Shown here in pieces: positions 42,301 through 47,665 of a stretch of DNA of 48,174 nt. This DNA is from Bacteroidales bacterium (lineage in GTDB: Bacteria; Bacteroidota; Bacteroidia; Bacteroidales; F082): NCBI GenBank assembly GCA_017508895.1, contig JAFWRA010000218.1, forward strand, positions 1-48,174, given 5' to 3'. The first letter of the stretch is position 1. Each line of letters opens with the position of its first letter. The notes under the pieces are model-generated. The model made no database searches and was not told where the DNA came from. It saw nothing but the letters and a program-made list of their open reading frames with translations. A program made the position numbers and the translations under genes.

Positions 42301-43616
42301 AATTGTTCATTGTGGGTAGCGACGAATGTCCTTCTGCAACAGGAAACATTATAAGCAACCGCTTCCCTTATGGAATGGACCTGTTCACATGGTATGAGCC
42401 ACAATACCACTGGATTAACTTCAAGCGTAATGGCCCCAACCACTGGCATAGTGATGAGAATGCCCAAGGTAAGCACGAACACCTCGATTATCATGGTAGC
42501 GCAGATAATGTCAACGAGGAGACACTCATCACCGGACGTGGTTATATGACAGCCATCTCCGTCCCGACCTTTATGCAGAGCCATGGTATGATGAACAACG
42601 GTAATCAAAGCATCTTGTTGACACAACAGGGCGCACACTGCACAGGTTGGAACCTTGTGGGTAACCCGTTCCACGGCTATCTGGACTTCGATGCATTTGC
42701 TAATGACAGTAGGAATAGCTCTTTGTTGGCTACAGAAAGCAACCATCCGTTCTATGTGGTCTACAACGCCGACGGCTTTGCCGGTGCTCCTGAAAGTGCC
42801 TTTATCTATTATGTGCAGGGCGGATCGAACAATGGTGCCTATGCAGGTCGATACCTGCACCCGCATCAAGGTTTCTTCGTCGTGGCGGCCGATGAAGGTA
42901 GCATTAATTTCACGGATGGCATTCTTGCTAATGAAGGGAATATGGTTGTACCTCGTTCCGTAGCCACAAGTAGTTCTTTCAGAGATTGGAAGCCCAACTA
43001 TCCTTTGGTCAACCTCTTCTTGAGTAGTGACAAAGGGTGTGCCGATATCACGGTTGTCGAGTTTGAACGTCCAGAATGGGGTGGCGCGACGAAGTTGCAT
43101 GAATTGCGCAACGGTAATGGCTTATTCTACGGTTACCATGAAGGGAAACGCTATGCGGCACTATTCGCCGAGAAAGGCACAACGCGCATTCCGCTGTGGT
43201 TCGAGGCAGAAGAGGACGACATTTACACCATGAAGTGGAATACAGCCAACGGCGACTTCACGTCACTTTATTTGATTGATAACATTAGAGGTTTGGAATA
43301 CGACATGCTGGCCAACAACACTTACACCTTCGAAGGCCATAAGGATGACTACTATTCACGCTTCTACATCGTCTTCAACGTGACTGAGGTGGAAGAACAC
43401 AATGAACAAAGCTTTGTCTTCTTTGACGGTACGCAATGGGTGGTGACAGGTGAAGGCGAACTTGACTTCATTGACATGCAAGGCCGCATCTTGTGGCATG
43501 ATAAGTTGTCAGGTGGCCAAAACAGAGTGAGTTTCCCGATCGTGGCGAAAGGAGTGTACATTTTACGTTTAGTCAACTCGGACGAAACAAAGATCCAAAA
43601 GATTATAATTAAATGA
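30333..43616 (+). CDS. giant T9SS-exported protein 3: about 60 GGG-turn repeats, GLUG repeats and sorting domain, 4427 aa
   Basis: Signal peptide ends GGIAHA-Q at residue 36-37, with the first GNVYGGGN turn only a few residues on. About 60 glycine turns (NVYGGGRG, SVFGGGEDG and variants) fill residues about 40-2710. They are organised in two near-identical blocks of about 600 residues and then modules of about 172. Residues 2710-3450 are unique. About 3460-3660 has GLUG repeats (GGLVGYLNG, GGLVAKMES, GGLVGGSKT, GGLLGTNKN). A later beta-rich part has WNLVGNPF. The last 75 residues are a type A T9SS sorting domain (DFIDMQGRILW, GVYILRLVN, KIQKIIIK), so the protein is sent across the outer membrane and attached or released. 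The stop is followed by a terminator at 43687. Confidence 0.85.
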   Translation: MMMKYNRHIHNTMVLKSRRKTFLLSALLLVGGIAHAQVVIDGNVYGGGNKGVILNDTVHQGSNVVVRRIDSTTVIINGGRIKGSVYGGGLGDTLVEKAGLVEGNTRVEMRGGTVVRSIYGGGQLGSVGTFNYNTVTYPANDPNGNAGKTVAVPISLKEEGTGRARVFVSGGRVGVINQALMPTTNNPGDDELGWVFCGSQGLTDSISWPHAIGHGVVNDTYLHISGGLITASAYGGCENGLLLDSTYVLVSGGQIGVGHYMVGNVHHWDSVYTEEKWTEAVNAVKEGTPASINNIAAQFHECDAWPYGIMEDGEMKYYVYDIFADPLEYPEYNSQGGSIEGSNGHSFFGNVFGGGSGYYPIRPGIWRRTAGRVNGNTRVEIIGGHILTSVYGSNEITDVMGNSTVTMSGGTLGVPRTLESIAAHPVTCYLFGAGMGDTRTLFTQWTNVDSTYVNISGGTIFGSIFGGGEEGHVLRNVCVIVKDSINDNNVVSSPFIGTWGQSTFDGNVFGAGRGFSGLALTAGGVGGNTEVNIEGGIMLGSVYGGGRLASVGAYFVAPNDQNYGNLVEDDENGTYGYTIVNIKGGTIGNRFEIESDSHGNYIGGNVFGGSKGRMTLMDGTSTNPIWENLGKVKQTTVNINEAAGKTIVIKGHVFGGGEIGRVEKNTLVNIDNGNIGYDYNDNGIHIRQGGDVYGGGMGRETEEKAGLVKGNAYVDMSNGFVQRSLYGGGKFGSVGTFTEYYTQANGVHIVGEPKVCEEGTGLAKVVISGGQVGFTETLMPAPGTSTYDDDFGYVFCGSRGEADSINYPRANFLAVVDTTYLEISGNALITASAYGGSENGMVLRNTHVKIAGGQIGTGHYKENNINHWDDPYDEQDWNDAIAAIRSGVPATINSNAANFHPCASWPYGNDDGEYLVYDIFAEDPDFPSGPELEGSSLNASDGNSFFGKVYGGGSGYYPIAPGVWRRSAGRVNGNTLVEITGGHILTAVYGANELTDVLGNSTIKMSNGTIGIPRTYNDIISIPTTSHLFGSGLGDKRAYFNQWTNSDSTNVYITGGIVFGSVFGGGEDGHVLRNVCVTVKDSINESNVISSPLIGTWGNTSLEGNVYGGGRGFSGSALTAGSVGGNTEVNIEGGTMLGSVYGGGSLASVGSYFVALNDPNYGQLQENTGTVTHGYTTVNITGGIIGNVHETEPIGQHLTGGNVYGGSKGGLTMMDQQTMNPRWPSLAKVKQTEVNISGDVVIKGDVFGGGEIGTVRDSAKVFVSGGTLMRDLFGGGFGSTSTETVEQCDSTNMTPVMIAGRVYGRTDATISGGLVMHNMYGGGEFAKVGNSANQGQSTVSLNGGVVGSHVGEGANQTLFGGMVYGGGMGTLADTAVAKIHGCTYIYDTLSNNTQSPAHVLGHIYGGSDMAQVQKNTYLTLGSVEVGTLANATGTVTKTLPNNTTVNLYQIRALEGGRVFGGGQGTDNVNYRLAALVMGNTYTEITGSAKVNGSVYGGGELANVGSGTTLDNDKNTGSATVVISGGIIGPLNGSQRNGNVFGGGKGHEVLSAINDVYYATVDSTHVVIKNGADIRGSVFGGGANGRVLGNASTDIQGGTIGTTGLTTWDGNVFGGGRNIDAYNNTTGVVRGNTDIQMSAGTIMANMYGGGRFGSVGMDYNTAHTTIDTIAGSDHGYVNINITGGVVGDAYVQYLGHYANGSEMPRTGYVFGGGRGIMEEDKVDKLGNVKGTTVTVGGDALVKSSVYGGSERGVVYKNTLVRMTGDAEVGEASELMALHRGDVYGGGCGYDSIAQGNTYVFLPEAGSVKGNTRVEMDGSKVYGNIYGAGRLTDVVGHSTVKISGGEVGWERTAQQILAKPDFGYVYAAGRGEPQERFKTWTTVDSTYAEVSGGQIWSSLNGGGEEGHVIRNTHVVVKGGIIGTTGTTGNDGNVFGAGRGKNPLITGVGSAAVSGNTQVDIQDGRILGSVFGGGNSGSVGVYFIDDIVNNIHAGDTIQGTDHGYTLVNVSGGTIGHEDNTGRTGGNVYGGCRGVVVAPSEDENSVFNNMSHVKQTEVNIFEAGGKQTFIMGSVFGGGEDGHVFKDTYVNVSDGQIGGLAYSSSPALCSDRYHGNVYGGGRGLDTYTDATGIHYSTTAGVVYGNTNVFIEGGYITRNVYGGGNMSSVGIASEQPVNGVYKTGLAKVTIAGGTVGVSPDLTNVNGMVFGSAHGKAGEAYKDLAMVKNTEVLITGDAQIKGSVFGSGEDGHTRLRSNVIVGNGGGYTCNGLVIGTTGASGIDGNVYGGGRGLDIDESGNISSTAGIVGISTSILINNGTVLGSVFGGGNMASIGYELVLDTLSDGTIIWDNIPDDYGKATVTVTGNATVGSSTSELENGNVFGSGKGRMGTDFASLSYVNETEVLVNGNAKVYGSVFGGGEDGHVRACLVSDYPEDTIKPGNTHVTIAENAVIGDESVQSSAMKGNVYGGGRGLDKDHLGNNSPTAGVVEGNTKVDILNGTIWRSVFGGGNESVVKGQRVTNVLNGTIHADVHGGSNAIPSDNALWAHGGLKTVNVRGGYVMGNVYGCSHSSNDGEVEQSQANAKKWTSFVNINGGTIDGSVHGAGYAGLVNGSVCVNIGKDAILNAPNKVYNVNYNKPHTGSWDQTGINPVEPTVSTLVIGGSVYGGSNFYGTQTTNDWDDYDLTGYSLIFIDGKDYNTTDNTGNYMTIGGGLFGSGTHTESGQLGRHILLKDYGTRNETSGEMTAATRTLTTIQRANNVIIDHANVNLSGLQDISNAANENNYGVMRVNDTLAVINASGIVLGSSTPGAYAHMDSIYTVQSLNLANSNASIYDHNPYELKKNAWYWLGIKDGNSSAQLYNISGTGGNAQVVGDPLTFAQENVILYNDTSKLWVRYHAKHEGDATSKQYYGELLGFFRMRGDEYHPVLKDTVSFAYARPKIINDLEFQNENLSDGGFMSYNIDFNYFTDDGNVFTKTNQYPYINVLDYTRGDREDYRLWVDVKRDRRWYVDGTRGWGRDDMKKYGDDSGIYPDKPKKTLFGKDANNNGTGIVNEVYTSSSLAYLNYSHKDDVIYVVGAISAEDEKEMLRDAVSDDGQTRYPLKLYRYPGGHTMSNGRLDYGGAKVANWGHPNGEEGDAYAQNRGPGANYGAMLNVQASESVEMRGVLMDGLYGYTPADTLLHEIYNYRLPEESKFKPSLDTLPLVLTHPYSTLSMHGGTVLKRGYNNRNAEEWYTDADYKPEVVVNEPFHYHGGAIFVDSLATVNVGGLDSIVGNKQYLKIGNEEAEIIDCNVYLPTFFTHLYISDSLTEETRIGVTSPKRNTDEDYKKNTLSPVAKVTDENKPTFAEAAWLHCNFQDDLEWFFVNGHSDTTRRTTYYDPLDYNGDDDQHLKVYLGWTWANVVRKEPSGFAYNNIDSREDLAWLISKSAGMNRQTAIDFSNIDIEQTNDIDLKQYVWVPLGEQGASYEPFAGSFDGRGHLISNLNINYIGKGDFIYERTNYGMFGYVNNDTINRTFVVSGEVIPMGKLSNSDIYNIGGLVGYLNGNNAVVSNSEAALQIYCPTLEGQKAVAGGLVAKMESGEIHSSMAMPYIKTGASSTVGGLVGGSKTGKISNSFVNATFDVDSRTDTIGGLLGTNKNTVMENCYVALHDCEGLTSDKFGSIAYYAAGSIDSCYVMQNTDYNLVIEGALGGYCGDYAPVVSADELGYMYADNRVHVGSTTDTTLFVRLNKWVDYNNRSGYKYARWARPGLSEINGDLPVLMLYDYDATVNHQGDFRSMGTYAGGPVLQYGGPVRDGDVNEVDAALTRPKAVAANEDYLFIYGDVNSVGTDLEITQAKVSIYEHAAILSAGSLSSYDNTYVGITFDNSRRHALSSHGVNGLGMQDLPRDWHMMSSPLSDAPLGFNYKDQNGVDHNKAVPGHDNFNSISNDPIGFFNNPWESNLEFNWLANYPANDECAAGVSKRYWMKTFDPETQGTDGYFPTRRGNLFDDNLTELFIVGSDECPSATGNIISNRFPYGMDLFTWYEPQYHWINFKRNGPNHWHSDENAQGKHEHLDYHGSADNVNEETLITGRGYMTAISVPTFMQSHGMMNNGNQSILLTQQGAHCTGWNLVGNPFHGYLDFDAFANDSRNSSLLATESNHPFYVVYNADGFAGAPESAFIYYVQGGSNNGAYAGRYLHPHQGFFVVAADEGSINFTDGILANEGNMVVPRSVATSSSFRDWKPNYPLVNLFLSSDKGCADITVVEFERPEWGGATKLHELRNGNGLFYGYHEGKRYAALFAEKGTTRIPLWFEAEEDDIYTMKWNTANGDFTSLYLIDNIRGLEYDMLANNTYTFEGHKDDYYSRFYIVFNVTEVEEHNEQSFVFFDGTQWVVTGEGELDFIDMQGRILWHDKLSGGQNRVSFPIVAKGVYILRLVNSDETKIQKIIIK
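30618..34040 (+). repeat. tandem duplication of a 600-residue block inside giant protein 3
   Basis: Matching anchors recur 1791-1821 bases apart. EKAGLV is at 30618 and 32439, and KVKQT-VNI at 32223 and 34014. Between them the same order repeats: YGGG-LG/KFGSVGTF, VFCGS-G, ITASAYGG-ENG, an NHWD/HHWD insert, a CA/CDAWPYG insert, GGGSGYYPI-PG-WRR, GNTEVNIEGG, YGGSKG. All spacings are multiples of three. The later part of the second half recurs more loosely up to 36474. Confidence 0.75.
36474..37860 (+). repeat. shorter modules of about 172 residues in giant protein 3
   Basis: The anchor V-K/N-x-T-E-V-x-I/V occurs at 36474, 36987 and 37506, spaced 513 and 519 bases (171 and 173 codons). Each is followed by GSVFGGGEDGH or GSVFGSGEDGH, then GNVYGGGRGLD. 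The DNA around GNVYGGGRGLD is nearly identical between modules, which would allow homologous recombination and copy-number change. Confidence 0.7.
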
Positions 43617-43686
43617 ACTGACCTGCATTATGGATACTGAAAGTGAGTAATGCAAAGGTAATGTGAAATGAAGAAAAGACAGAAAG

Positions 43687-43720
43687 AAGGCGCGGCAGGG
43701 GTGTCGCGCCTTTTCTTTTA
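43687..43720 (+). terminator. rho-independent terminator after the giant-protein operon
   Basis: AAGGCGCG at 43687-43694 and CGCGCCTT at 43705-43712, with two further inner pairs (one G-U), followed by TTCTTTTAG. It is 70 bases after the stop codon of giant protein 3. Confidence 0.8.
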
Positions 43721-43793
43721 GTTTGTTTCCCAGAACTCCTATTGTCATATACATTGACAACTGCACAGTGTTCGCATCATTTTTAAGGTCTTT

Positions 43794-43823
43794 GGCGTAA
43801 ATCAAAACTGGATGATTTACGCC
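43794..43823. terminator. perfect 10-bp inverted repeat, possible leftward or bidirectional terminator
   Basis: GGCGTAAATC and GATTTACGCC with a 10-base loop, between the converging giant-protein operon and the leftward ATPase gene (stop at 43862). It is followed on the plus strand by AATCTTTTT; on the minus strand the T run is weak. Confidence 0.5.
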
Positions 43824-43861
43824 AATCTTTTTGGCCGATTTATCCAATAATACGGATTGGG

Positions 43862-44410
43862 TTAATCATTATAATGTATCTCCTCCAAATTCTCCTGAAT
43901 CATCTCCTTCAGGTATTTCATGATGCTGACGTCGTTCATCGACATGCCATCAAGGGCTTCCTTGATTTCGTCGGTGTCGAAGACGAACTCGCCATCGTCG
44001 GTGATGTGCTTGTAGATGAAATGGATGTCCTCGTGAGCAGCAAACAGCATCACCAACGAGCCGGCCAAGTCGCCCATGGGCGGACGGTCGATGTGGTCGT
44101 GCTGGAACCAGAAGTTGAGCACCGTGCCTTTACCGACCTCACTTTCAATCTTCATGCCACCGCCGGCGTTTTCGGTGTTCATTTTGATGAGCGGCAGGCC
44201 GAGGCCGACCTTACGTGTTGTGCGTGAGGTTGTCCAAGGGTCGGTCACTTTGGCCAAAAACTCGGGCGTCATGCCTTTGCCGTTGTCCTTGATGGTGAAG
44301 GCGTATATGTTGTCTTTCAGGCTGTCACGGATGGTCAGTTCGACGAGGGTGGAGTTGGCTGCCGTCGAGTTTTCCATCAGGTCGTAAACATGCATTGATA
44401 GTTCTTTCAT
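43862..44410 (-). CDS. HATPase_c-type ATP-binding protein, 182 aa
   Basis: Histidine-kinase-like (GHKL) ATPase with the N box in LMENSTAANS (N14), the G1 box D42-N-G-K-G-M and the G2 box V-G-L-G-L-P-L-I-K (68-76). It lacks a phosphorylated histidine, a sensor and a membrane segment, so it acts as a soluble ATP-binding protein, as anti-sigma kinases do. The C-terminal 70 residues are acidic and unassigned. It is the last gene of a leftward DRTGG - PHP - ATPase set. In other anaerobes such sets lie beside NuoE-like proteins and FeFe-hydrogenases, which points to redox or hydrogenase regulation, but no hydrogenase is seen here. Confidence 0.85.
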   Translation of the reverse strand: MKELSMHVYDLMENSTAANSTLVELTIRDSLKDNIYAFTIKDNGKGMTPEFLAKVTDPWTTSRTTRKVGLGLPLIKMNTENAGGGMKIESEVGKGTVLNFWFQHDHIDRPPMGDLAGSLVMLFAAHEDIHFIYKHITDDGEFVFDTDEIKEALDGMSMNDVSIMKYLKEMIQENLEEIHYND

Positions 44411-44428
44411 AGTCTATTTTTTTGACTT

Positions 44429-44559
44429 CGGGACACGGGACTTTTTGACTATGACCATTGACCATGACTATGACCGCTTTTACGGAAATGCAGTAGTTTC
44501 AGCCCTTGGCTAAAGTGGTCATTGTCATAGTCACAAGTCATCGTCCCATAGTCTCGCGT
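44429..44559. repeat. imperfect palindrome, word GACTATGACC
   Basis: The left arm contains GGGAC, a T run, then GACTATGACCATTGACCA. The right arm, reversed, contains GGGAC, a spacer, then GACTATGACAATGACCA. The left arm also repeats its own word (ATGACTATGACC). It fills most of the 179-bp spacer between the PHP gene and the ATPase gene, which are read in the same direction. Confidence 0.65.
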
Positions 44560-44589
44560 CCAATGTGTAAACTAATGTTGTTCATTTAC

Positions 44590-45372
44590 TTATCCAAAAA
44601 GGAGTTGTAGTTTTTCCTTGGGTTCAGTGTCGATGTAGCGTCCGTCCTCGCCGTGGAGCGTCTTGCGGAACTCGTCGAAGGTCTTGTCGTACATGTGCAG
44701 CACGCAATGCACCTCGCCGATGATATGCAGGAAGTGGGCATCGCTGCTCTTGGTGAAGTTGAATTTCTTCAGGTAGGCGTATTTCTTCAGGAAGTCAGGC
44801 TTGGAGACATGCTTCGAGATTTCCAAGGCATCGGCCTTGATGTCGGGCGGCACAAAGCCCAACTGGCTCACCAAACTGCTCGCCGGCTTGTTGACGTGCG
44901 CGGGAACAAACAGCCCTCCGATTTCATGCACCACATCATAGAGTTGGTCCAAATCGGCATCTAGGGCCGACCACAGTAGCCATTCCTCTTCGCCCACCAC
45001 TTCTTCATTCTCATCAACGATGAGCTGATAGCCAAACTTTTCCTCATCAAGAGGGATGTGGGGAAGGTGTGCATCAAGGAATTCCTGAAATTTGTCCAAC
45101 TGCTCATCATTCTCGAAATAGGCGAGGGCATGGGCTTCTTCCTGCGTGGTGATTTCGACGCCGCCGATGACGAGGATGCCGTTTTCGCGCCCGATTTTTT
45201 GCGTCACCTTCACCTGCCGTGTGGTATTGTGGTCGCAGATGGCAATGACGTCCAAATGGAGTTTCTTGGCCTGCTCGACGATGGCGGAGGGACTCATATA
45301 GAGGTCGCCGCACGGTGAGAGCACCGTGTGCATGTGGAGGTCGGCTCTATATGATTGAAGTTCCATAGGCAT
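44590..45372 (-). CDS. PHP-domain phosphoesterase-like protein, 260 aa
   Basis: Polymerase-and-histidinol-phosphatase domain with metal ligands in order: D11-L-H13-M-H15, C-D47-H48-N, G-V-E73-I-T-T, A-H-V-N-K-P in the middle and S-S-D-A-H towards the end. These bind up to three metals that hydrolyse phosphoesters. No polymerase or other domain is attached. A stand-alone PHP protein next to DRTGG and GHKL ATPase genes is a recurring set in anaerobes; its substrate is unknown. The start MPMELQSYRADLHMH places the first motif close to the N-terminus, as expected; ATG 45366 is an alternative. Confidence 0.85.
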   Translation of the reverse strand: MPMELQSYRADLHMHTVLSPCGDLYMSPSAIVEQAKKLHLDVIAICDHNTTRQVKVTQKIGRENGILVIGGVEITTQEEAHALAYFENDEQLDKFQEFLDAHLPHIPLDEEKFGYQLIVDENEEVVGEEEWLLWSALDADLDQLYDVVHEIGGLFVPAHVNKPASSLVSQLGFVPPDIKADALEISKHVSKPDFLKKYAYLKKFNFTKSSDAHFLHIIGEVHCVLHMYDKTFDEFRKTLHGEDGRYIDTEPKEKLQLLFG

Positions 45373-45378
45373 TTTTTG

Positions 45379-45512
45379 TCACAAAACTAGCAAAACAATG
45401 CAAAACTCTTTGTTTGTGCAAGGTGGCTCGCAACCGCTCGCCGCCGGAAAGCAGCCGGTTGGCGTGCTTTCCAACTCAAACTAATGTTTTGTGGGTTTTG
45501 TAGGTTTTGTGA
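45379..45512. repeat. imperfect palindrome, word CAAAAC
   Basis: The left arm has CAAAAC three times at 9-10 base spacing, beginning TCACAAAAC. The right arm has GTTTTG three times at the same spacing, ending TTTTGTGA. At the centre a perfect 8-bp stem GGAAAGCA/TGCTTTCC (45446-45472) closes the structure. It occupies nearly all of the spacer between the DRTGG and PHP genes. Confidence 0.7.
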
Positions 45513-45515
45513 TAA

Positions 45516-45851
45516 TTATTTGTTTAACAGATTATAAACCAATCCAGCAATCTCGTATGTGGGAAGGTTGGTCTGCAAAATAGGCAAATCCTCGTCGTTG
45601 CTCTGCTCGATGGTCTCATCGTTAGGCATGAGGTTCTTCACCAGGATGATGCACGACATTTCCTTCAGCGAGGCCACGGCCATCACATTCTTATGGGTTT
45701 GGAGGGTAATCCAGATGTTGCCTTCCATGGCGTTACCCATCACATCGCTCAAAAGGTCGCTAATGTAGCAGCCATCTATCTCTCTGTCAAGGCCTTTCTC
45801 GCCCGAGAGGACCTTTAGGTTGAGTTTTTCAACTAATTCTTTTACTTTCAT
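45516..45851 (-). CDS. DRTGG-domain protein, 111 aa
   Basis: A stand-alone DRTGG domain: N-terminal LVEKLNLKVLSGEKGLDREI, then GCYISDLLSDVMGNAMEGNIWIT (domain core), VMAVASLKEMSCIIL and a C-terminal helix. DRTGG domains are small regulatory or ligand-binding domains, first noted beside CBS domains and in phosphotransacetylase-like proteins. It is the first gene of the leftward set with PHP and GHKL ATPase proteins. It has its own promoter box at 45894-45901, 43 bases before the start codon. Confidence 0.8.
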   Translation of the reverse strand: MKVKELVEKLNLKVLSGEKGLDREIDGCYISDLLSDVMGNAMEGNIWITLQTHKNVMAVASLKEMSCIILVKNLMPNDETIEQSNDEDLPILQTNLPTYEIAGLVYNLLNK

Positions 45852-45893
45852 TTTTTATCGTTTTAAATCTTGTGTTTCGTTACTATTGGACTG

Positions 45894-45901
45894 CAAATTT
45901 A
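45894..45901 (-). promoter_or_regulatory. -7 box TAAATTTG for the DRTGG - PHP - ATPase set
   Basis: Exact TAnnTTTG match on the minus strand, 43 bases before ATG 45851, in an AT-rich gap just downstream of the terminator of the aspartase gene. Confidence 0.6.
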
Positions 45902-45935
45902 TGAATTATTTTATAAATAGCGAAAAACACAAAAA

Positions 45936-45968
45936 AATAACGGTGCCGCTTGATGCGACACCGTTATT
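45936..45968 (-). terminator. rho-independent terminator of the aspartase gene
   Basis: AATAACGGTG and CACCGTTATT form a perfect 10-bp stem with an inner CGC/GCG. On the minus strand the stem is followed by a T run (TTTTTTTGTG). It begins 20 bases after the stop of the leftward aspartase gene. Confidence 0.85.
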
Positions 45969-45987
45969 CAAAACTATTATTCTATTC

Positions 45988-47433
45988 CTATAATTTAATG
46001 TCAACGGGCTTGAGCATATTCTCTGGACGGAGAATCTTGTCGAGTTGTTCCTTGGTGAGCAGGTTGTGCTCAAGGACCAGCTCGTAAACGCCGCGACCGG
46101 TTTCGCTGGCTTCTTTGGCTATCTTGGTGGATTGCTTGTAGCCTATGATGGGGTTGAGCATGGTGACGATGCCGATGCTGCCTTCGACCAGTTTGCGGCA
46201 ATGCTCTTCGTTGGCAACGATGCCTTCGATGCAGTACTTGCGCAGGGTGTCAAGGCCATTGGTGAGCAGGTGGATGGACTCGAAGAGGCTGTAGGCGATG
46301 ACGGGTTCCATCACGTTCAGTTCGAGCTGGCCGTTGTCGGAGGCGAAGGTGATGGTCATGTCGTTGCCGATCACCTTATAGCACACTTGGTTCATCACTT
46401 CGGGGATGACCGGGTTGACCTTGCCAGGCATGATGGAAGAACCGGGCTGGCGTTCGGGCAGGTGGATCTCGTTGAAGCCGCAGCGTGGGCCGGAACTCAT
46501 CAGACGGAGGTCGTTGCACATCTTATTGATCTTGATGCAGAGGCGCTTCATGGCTGCGCTATATTGAATCATGCAGCTCGTTGCACTGGTGGCTTCGATG
46601 AGGTTGTCGGCCAAATGGATGCTCCATCCCGTAATCTCGCGCAAGGCCTTGATGCAAGCCATGCTATAGCCCGGCTTGGAGCAGATGCCCGTACCGATGG
46701 CCGTGGCACCCATGTTGACGGTGAGGAACTCGCGGGCGGCGCTGTTCAAGGTGCGCAGTTCGCCACGGAGCGAAGCGGCAAAGCCACTAAACGTCTGTCC
46801 CAGGGTCATGGGGACAGCATCCTGCAATTGGGTGCGGCCCATCTTGATGACTTCGGCAAACTCTTTGGCTTTCTTCTCCAAGGCATCGATCATCTGGGTC
46901 AGATGGGGGAGGAACTCCTCATGTTCAAGGAACATGGCCATGTGGATGGCGCAAGGATAAGCGTCGTTAGTGGATTGCGAGGCGTTCACCACATCGTTGG
47001 GCGAGCAGAACTCGTATTGTCCGCGTTGGTAACCCATGATTTCAAGGGCACGGTTGGCAATCACCTCGTTGGCGCACATATTGGTTGAGGTACCCGCACC
47101 ACCTTGGATCATGTCGATCGGGAATTGGTCGTGGTGCTGTCCGGCAATCAGTTCGTCGCAAGCCTGGCAGATGGCGTTGGCTTGTTGGACCGTGATCATG
47201 CCCACTTCATAGTTGGCAAGTGCGGCGGCTTTCTTCGTGATGGCCATACCTTTGATGAAATTGGGGTAACTGACCATCAGATTACCACTGATGTGGAAGT
47301 TTTCAATGGCGCGTGTGGTTTGTACGCCGTAGAGGGCCTCTTCTGGAACTTCTTTGCTTCCGAGAAGGTCGCTCTCGGTGCGGAATTTACTTGTTGTCTT
47401 GGCTGTCATAGCTTCAAGTATTTTGATTTTCAA
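45988..47433 (-). CDS. aspA: aspartate ammonia-lyase
   Basis: Aspartase/fumarase superfamily enzyme that reversibly splits L-aspartate into fumarate and ammonia. The signature loop GSSIMPGKVNP (331-341) holds the catalytic serine. Other family blocks are MIQGGAGTSTNMCANEV (108-124), SQSTNDAYP and GRTQLQDAVPMTLGQ (199-213). LLGSKEVPEEALYGVQTTRA at the N-terminus and MNQVCYKVIGND after the signature fit aspartase better than fumarase. It is cytoplasmic and supplies fumarate for anaerobic respiration. ATG 47409 (MTAKTTSKF) is an alternative start giving 473 residues; the longer form has 481. Confidence 0.9.
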   Translation of the reverse strand: MKIKILEAMTAKTTSKFRTESDLLGSKEVPEEALYGVQTTRAIENFHISGNLMVSYPNFIKGMAITKKAAALANYEVGMITVQQANAICQACDELIAGQHHDQFPIDMIQGGAGTSTNMCANEVIANRALEIMGYQRGQYEFCSPNDVVNASQSTNDAYPCAIHMAMFLEHEEFLPHLTQMIDALEKKAKEFAEVIKMGRTQLQDAVPMTLGQTFSGFAASLRGELRTLNSAAREFLTVNMGATAIGTGICSKPGYSMACIKALREITGWSIHLADNLIEATSATSCMIQYSAAMKRLCIKINKMCNDLRLMSSGPRCGFNEIHLPERQPGSSIMPGKVNPVIPEVMNQVCYKVIGNDMTITFASDNGQLELNVMEPVIAYSLFESIHLLTNGLDTLRKYCIEGIVANEEHCRKLVEGSIGIVTMLNPIIGYKQSTKIAKEASETGRGVYELVLEHNLLTKEQLDKILRPENMLKPVDIKL

Positions 47434-47481
47434 TTAATTATAATAATTACTATTTTATATTCGATATATTTTTATCGTTTG

Positions 47482-47489
47482 CAAAAGTA
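47482..47489 (-). promoter_or_regulatory. -7 box TACTTTTG for aspA
   Basis: Exact TAnnTTTG match on the minus strand, 49 bases before ATG 47433. The whole 357-bp gap 47434-47790 is very AT-rich and holds this promoter, the divergent one at 47666-47673, and no gene. Confidence 0.6.
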
Positions 47490-47665
47490 CAAAGAAATCA
47501 AATACTTGAAGCAAAAAAAAGAAATATTTCCAAACTATTCTTCAAAATAAAGCTTAATCTATTTGAATATAAATGATTATAAATGATATAAGTGTTTAAA
47601 ACATGTCTAAAACCTCAATTTTGAAAATTTTTGCTTTTTTTTCGTGGTAATCAAAAGAAATGTCG

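Noticed and set aside
46045..47088. 347-codon plus-strand frame
   Set aside because: It is the complement of aspA, whose family motifs are all present on the minus strand.
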